A model generated the notes under the pieces. It was not told the DNA's origin. It saw nothing but the letters and a program-made list of their open reading frames with translations, and did no database searches. 9,484 nucleotides of DNA, from NCBI GenBank assembly GCA_002448495.1, contig DJYL01000077.1, positions 1 to 9,484 on the forward strand. The letters run 5' to 3'. The position numbers and the translations under genes are program-made. Shown piece after piece: positions 6,837 through 9,484 of this stretch. The DNA is from Pseudoselenomonas ruminantium (GTDB lineage Bacteria; Bacillota; Negativicutes; Selenomonadales; Selenomonadaceae). The stretch's first letter is position 1; each line of letters starts with the position of its first letter.

Positions 6837-8171
6837 CTATTCTTCAACCGGCTCACCTACGACATCATAAGTAAAGCCCTGAAGTACGCGTACTTTAATA
6901 ATATCCCCAGGCTTACTGGTCGTATCTCCCTCGATATAAACCTGCCCATCCACTTCCTCCGGAGCTTCGCGGTAAGAACGCCCCACCGCAATATTGGGCT
7001 GGCCTTCATCCCGGCCTTCTACCAGAACTTCAATGACCTTCCCTTCAAAGCTCTGATTGACTTCCTCAGAAATTTTGCTCTGCACGCTCATCAAATCATG
7101 ATAACGTTCCTGCATCACTTCCTCAGAAACCTGATTTTCCATATCATAGGCCGGCGTATCTTCCTCACGGGAGTAGGTGAATACGCCCACCTTATCCAAA
7201 CGCTGCTCAATAAGGAAATTACGCAAAACCTGATACTGGGCATCCGTTTCTCCGGGGAAGCCCACGATAAAGGTTGAACGAATGGTCACACCGGGAATAC
7301 GCTCCCGTAATTTTTGGATGAGTGCTATCATCTGCGCCTGCGTATCCGGACGATGCATGGATTTCAGCACAGAATCATGCGCATGCTGCAGTGGCAGGTC
7401 AACATACTTGCAGACCTTGGGCTCTGTTGCATACACATCGATGAGCTCATCGGTAAAGAACTTCGGATAACAATAGAGTGTACGCACCCATTTAAGCTTC
7501 GGCACCTTTACCACTTCCCGCAGGAGTTCCGCCAGTGCCGGACGATTATAGATATCGCGGCCATAGTTGGTGCTGTCCTGAGCGATAAACACCACTTCCC
7601 GCACACCATTTTCCGTAAGCTCCTGCACTTCGGCACAGATATCTTCAATCCTGCGGCTGCGGAAACGCCCGCGAATCTGCGGAATCGCACAGAACGCACA
7701 GCGGTTGTCACAGCCTTCGGCAATTTTCACATAAGCCGTATAATCCGGCGTGGTACGGATGCGTGGAGTCTTGGCATCATAAAGGGTATCATCCTCGCCG
7801 GCAATGACCACACGATGCCCCTTCAAGGTTTCCTCCACAGCTTCCATGATGCGCCCCCAGGCGCCCGTCCCCAAAATGGCATCTGCTTCCGGCAGCTCAT
7901 CCAAAAGCTCCTGCTTATAGCGCTGGCCAAGGCATCCTGCCACAATCAGACTGCGGCAGCGGCCCGATTCCTTGTAATCGGCCATATTGAGCACCGTGGT
8001 AATGGACTCTTCCTTGGCCGACTGGATAAAAGCACAGGTATTGACAATCAGAATATCGGCCTCTGCCGGATTATTCGTCAATTCAATGCCGTGAGCCTTG
8101 AGCTCTCCCAACATAATTTCTGTATCCACCAGATTCTTGGAGCAGCCAAGACTGATAAAACCTGCTTTCAC
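6837..8171 (-). CDS. rimO: Ribosomal protein S12 methylthiotransferase RimO
   Basis: A radical-SAM enzyme that adds a methylthio group to the beta carbon of a conserved aspartate of ribosomal protein S12. The 444 residues match the usual length. The N-terminal methylthiotransferase domain holds three cluster cysteines: C10 (SLGCSKNLVDTE, the RimO signature, unlike MiaB), C46 (VNTCAF) and C80 (VAGCLGQRY). The radical-SAM triad CxxxCxxC is C154, C158 and C161 in AEGCDNRCAFCAIP, followed by RGRFRSR. A TRAM domain occupies about the last 70 residues (FEGKVIEVLVEG to KVRVLQGFTYDVVGE). The GTG start at 8171 is supported by AGGAGGT about 6 bases upstream; the preceding in-frame region offers nothing better. 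It lies upstream of an RNA helicase on the same strand, consistent with a ribosome-biogenesis unit. All key residues are present. Confidence 0.97.
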   Translation of the reverse strand: MKAGFISLGCSKNLVDTEIMLGELKAHGIELTNNPAEADILIVNTCAFIQSAKEESITTVLNMADYKESGRCRSLIVAGCLGQRYKQELLDELPEADAILGTGAWGRIMEAVEETLKGHRVVIAGEDDTLYDAKTPRIRTTPDYTAYVKIAEGCDNRCAFCAIPQIRGRFRSRRIEDICAEVQELTENGVREVVFIAQDSTNYGRDIYNRPALAELLREVVKVPKLKWVRTLYCYPKFFTDELIDVYATEPKVCKYVDLPLQHAHDSVLKSMHRPDTQAQMIALIQKLRERIPGVTIRSTFIVGFPGETDAQYQVLRNFLIEQRLDKVGVFTYSREEDTPAYDMENQVSEEVMQERYHDLMSVQSKISEEVNQSFEGKVIEVLVEGRDEGQPNIAVGRSYREAPEEVDGQVYIEGDTTSKPGDIIKVRVLQGFTYDVVGEPVEE

Positions 8172-8209
8172 AAAAAGACCTCCTAATTACATACGCTTTA
8201 ATTACGAAA

Positions 8210-8242
8210 GAGGATACAGCCTGCACAGCAGACAGTACCCTC
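8210..8242 (-). terminator. Strong imperfect hairpin between the solute-binding gene and rimO
   Basis: On the minus strand two 15-base arms pair with one T-T mismatch and two G-T wobbles around a TGT loop. The structure begins 31 bases after the stop of the solute-binding gene and ends 38 bases before the rimO start. The sequence after it (TTTCGTAATT) is a poor T run, so it may be a weak terminator, an mRNA-stabilising 3' end, or a structured rimO leader. Confidence 0.55.
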
Positions 8243-8273
8243 TGCATATCACAACACAAACTTCACCGTAAAC

Positions 8274-9317
8274 TTACTTAAAGCGAATTTCCTTAACCCA
8301 TCTGTCCAAAAAATCATGACGCTGCTGGGCTGTAAAATTCACCGGCTGGTCAAAAAGAAGCATATTCTTCCCGGCAAAGGACTTATAGGCCAGCGTACCG
8401 GGATTGGTGGGCACAAAGTAAAATTCCTGCTTCTGCAATGCCTGCTGGGCCTCATCCGAAAGAAGCCAGTCCGCAAACTCCTTTGCCGCTGCCACATCAG
8501 CCTGCTTGGACTTATAGGCAATACCTGTCCCCGTAACCATAGCAGCGGTACCATCAGCAGGATAGACAATTTTCAAAGGATATCCACCCTGCATATAGCG
8601 AATAACTTCACTTTCCACAGCAACGGCCACATCCACTTCCCCCATCCCCGCCTGACGAACAGGATTGGAAAGATACCGGGCATACTGCACGACCTTGGGA
8701 TGAATCTGCCGCCAAATATCATAAGTTGCCGTATCACCAAACTGAGCCAGCATACTCATAAAGAGATTGGCTGAGGCATCAGCAGCCAAAAAATCCGTTA
8801 TCCCAATGCGAACTTTGGGCTGAGCTGCCAACTCTTTCCATGTATCCGGCACCAAGGATAAGGTCAGTAAATAATCCTTGTTCATACAGAACACAACAGG
8901 GTCATACCATACACCAATCCAATAGCCATCCTGCTGACGGAAAGTTTCCGGCACCTGATCCCCTGTCTCAGAAATATAGGGAATCAGATAGCCCGCCACA
9001 GCAGCTTTTGTCAGCGTATCCTTATCGGCAAGCACCATGGAGGCTGCACCATCTGCATCCCCCTCCGCCTGCGTGCGCAAACGTTTTAACAGTTCATCTG
9101 AAGTCAGCGGCACAAAATTCGTACGCACATTATGCGACTGCTCATAAGCATTCGTTAAAATTGCCACATGTTCAGCCGGCAGCGTGGTATAAACCATAAT
9201 TTCCCGCAGCGGCCGGGTCTTATGGTCACGCCCTGCCCCGGCAAAATACGCCGAACCTGCCACAACCAAAATAAACAACAAAAAAGCCGTCAGCAGCAGG
9301 GATGTATACCTTCTCAT
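8274..9317 (-). CDS. Solute-binding protein of an ABC-type importer (AfuA/FbpA-like, SBP_bac_6 type)
   Basis: Captures a small solute outside the membrane for an ABC importer. 347 residues from ATG 9317 with GAGG 10 bases upstream. The N-terminus MRRYTSLLL plus a hydrophobic run to about residue 26 is a signal peptide or anchor; no lipobox Cys is present. The mature part starts with IMVYTTLPAEHVAILTNAYE, the typical first strand and helix of type-2 binding proteins related to AfuA/FbpA. GVWYDPVVFCMNKD, VDVAVAVESEVIRYMQGGYPLKIVYPADGT (in parts) and FADWLLSDEAQQAL are the family's hinge, ligand-loop and C-terminal helix. The adjacent tyrosine pair used by FbpA for ferric iron is absent, so a sugar phosphate, phosphonate or other organic anion is more likely than iron. 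No permease or ATPase gene is visible in the window; rimO follows on the same strand after a hairpin. Confidence 0.88.
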   Translation of the reverse strand: MRRYTSLLLTAFLLFILVVAGSAYFAGAGRDHKTRPLREIMVYTTLPAEHVAILTNAYEQSHNVRTNFVPLTSDELLKRLRTQAEGDADGAASMVLADKDTLTKAAVAGYLIPYISETGDQVPETFRQQDGYWIGVWYDPVVFCMNKDYLLTLSLVPDTWKELAAQPKVRIGITDFLAADASANLFMSMLAQFGDTATYDIWRQIHPKVVQYARYLSNPVRQAGMGEVDVAVAVESEVIRYMQGGYPLKIVYPADGTAAMVTGTGIAYKSKQADVAAAKEFADWLLSDEAQQALQKQEFYFVPTNPGTLAYKSFAGKNMLLFDQPVNFTAQQRHDFLDRWVKEIRFK

Positions 9318-9352
9318 AAAAACGATACCTCGCTCACAACTTCAATCATTCC

Positions 9353-9484
9353 TTATTCTACCATAAGAACCGTCCAGCCGCAATACATTTCACAAGTTCG
9401 CCATAGGGTTTCGATAGTATTCAAAGCACCACTATGTAATAAGCGCGGTGGCTGGTAATACCTTTCCGCAGCTTTTGACAAGCC
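9353..9484 (-). CDS. Possible C-terminal end of a gene entering from the right, unrecognised
   Basis: One minus-strand frame is open from the window end to a TAA at 9353-9355, giving 43 residues that include ERYYQPPRLLHSG and end CGWTVLMVE. The other two minus frames have stops in this stretch. An open frame this short can occur by chance (roughly one in three when three frames are considered). Codon use (TTA TTA, AGT) is less like the neighbouring genes. If real, it ends 35 bases before the solute-binding gene and its last codons overlap that gene's promoter. I recognise no family. Confidence 0.35.
   Translation of the reverse strand, partial: GLSKAAERYYQPPRLLHSGALNTIETLWRTCEMYCGWTVLMVE
9355..9383 (-). 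promoter_or_regulatory. Candidate sigma-70-type promoter of the solute-binding gene
   Basis: On the minus strand TTGCGG (9378-9383) and TAGAAT (9355-9360) are separated by exactly 17 bases, about 37 bases before the ATG at 9317. Both hexamers match four to five consensus positions. It would give a leader of about 30 bases. Confidence 0.6.

Noticed and set aside
7314..8186. Long plus-strand open frame (290 codons) opposite rimO
   Set aside because: Antisense to a gene with all catalytic motifs; its product has no coherent domain, signal or motif.
8274..9317. Ferric iron-binding protein (FbpA)
   Set aside because: The overall family fits but the paired tyrosines that hold iron are not in the expected loop, so I keep the substrate open.
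9443..9463. Resemblance of GCGCGGTGGCTGGTAATACC to a T-box or to the 16S rRNA 530 loop
   Set aside because: The match is short and out of order, the surrounding conserved parts of either RNA are absent, and no aminoacyl-tRNA synthetase or rRNA follows.
1..9484. CRISPR, tRNA, transposon or phage elements
   Set aside because: No regularly spaced repeats, tRNA cloverleaf, transposase or integrase motifs, or terminal inverted repeats were seen.

Overview
The window reads as ordinary chromosome of a diderm Firmicute, most likely Negativicutes of the Selenomonas type. This is inferred from protein character (exported proteins without lipobox cysteines, balanced GC coding, frequent TTG/GTG starts with strong Shine-Dalgarno sites), not from a marker gene. 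No RNA gene, CRISPR array, insertion sequence or prophage piece was found, and no gene-free stretch exceeds 300 bases.

Left part, plus strand: the nearly complete 3' portion of an IMP dehydrogenase gene (guaB), whose sequence is strikingly like the enzyme of the protist Tritrichomonas foetus, closed by a perfect 12-bp terminator hairpin. A new transcription unit follows, with an extended -10 promoter buried in a perfect 6+4+6 palindrome. It holds two TTG-started genes 6 bases apart: a TVP38/DedA-type (VTT domain) membrane protein and a metallophosphoesterase exported by a twin-arginine signal.

Middle and right, minus strand (transcription runs right to left): a solute-binding protein of an ABC-type importer (8274-9317), then rimO (ribosomal protein S12 methylthiotransferase), a DEAD-box RNA helicase with a DbpA-type RNA-binding tail, an exported protein with a DxDxDG calcium-loop-like motif, and a proline-rich exported protein with a repeated ELPxIxPV-like motif. 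No terminator is visible between rimO, the helicase and the first exported protein, so they may share a transcript. A perfect 14-bp terminator hairpin follows that protein. A strong imperfect hairpin lies between the solute-binding gene and rimO. At the right edge, one minus-strand frame stays open to the window end and may be the tail of another gene, overlapping the promoter of the solute-binding gene.

Functionally, the window combines purine nucleotide synthesis, ribosome modification and RNA remodelling, and envelope functions (lipid-transport-like membrane protein with exported phosphatase, exported proteins, solute capture). I see no clear new defence or mobile system. The most promising leads are the VTT/Tat-phosphatase pair with its palindromic promoter, the two uncharacterised exported proteins, and the structured rimO leader.
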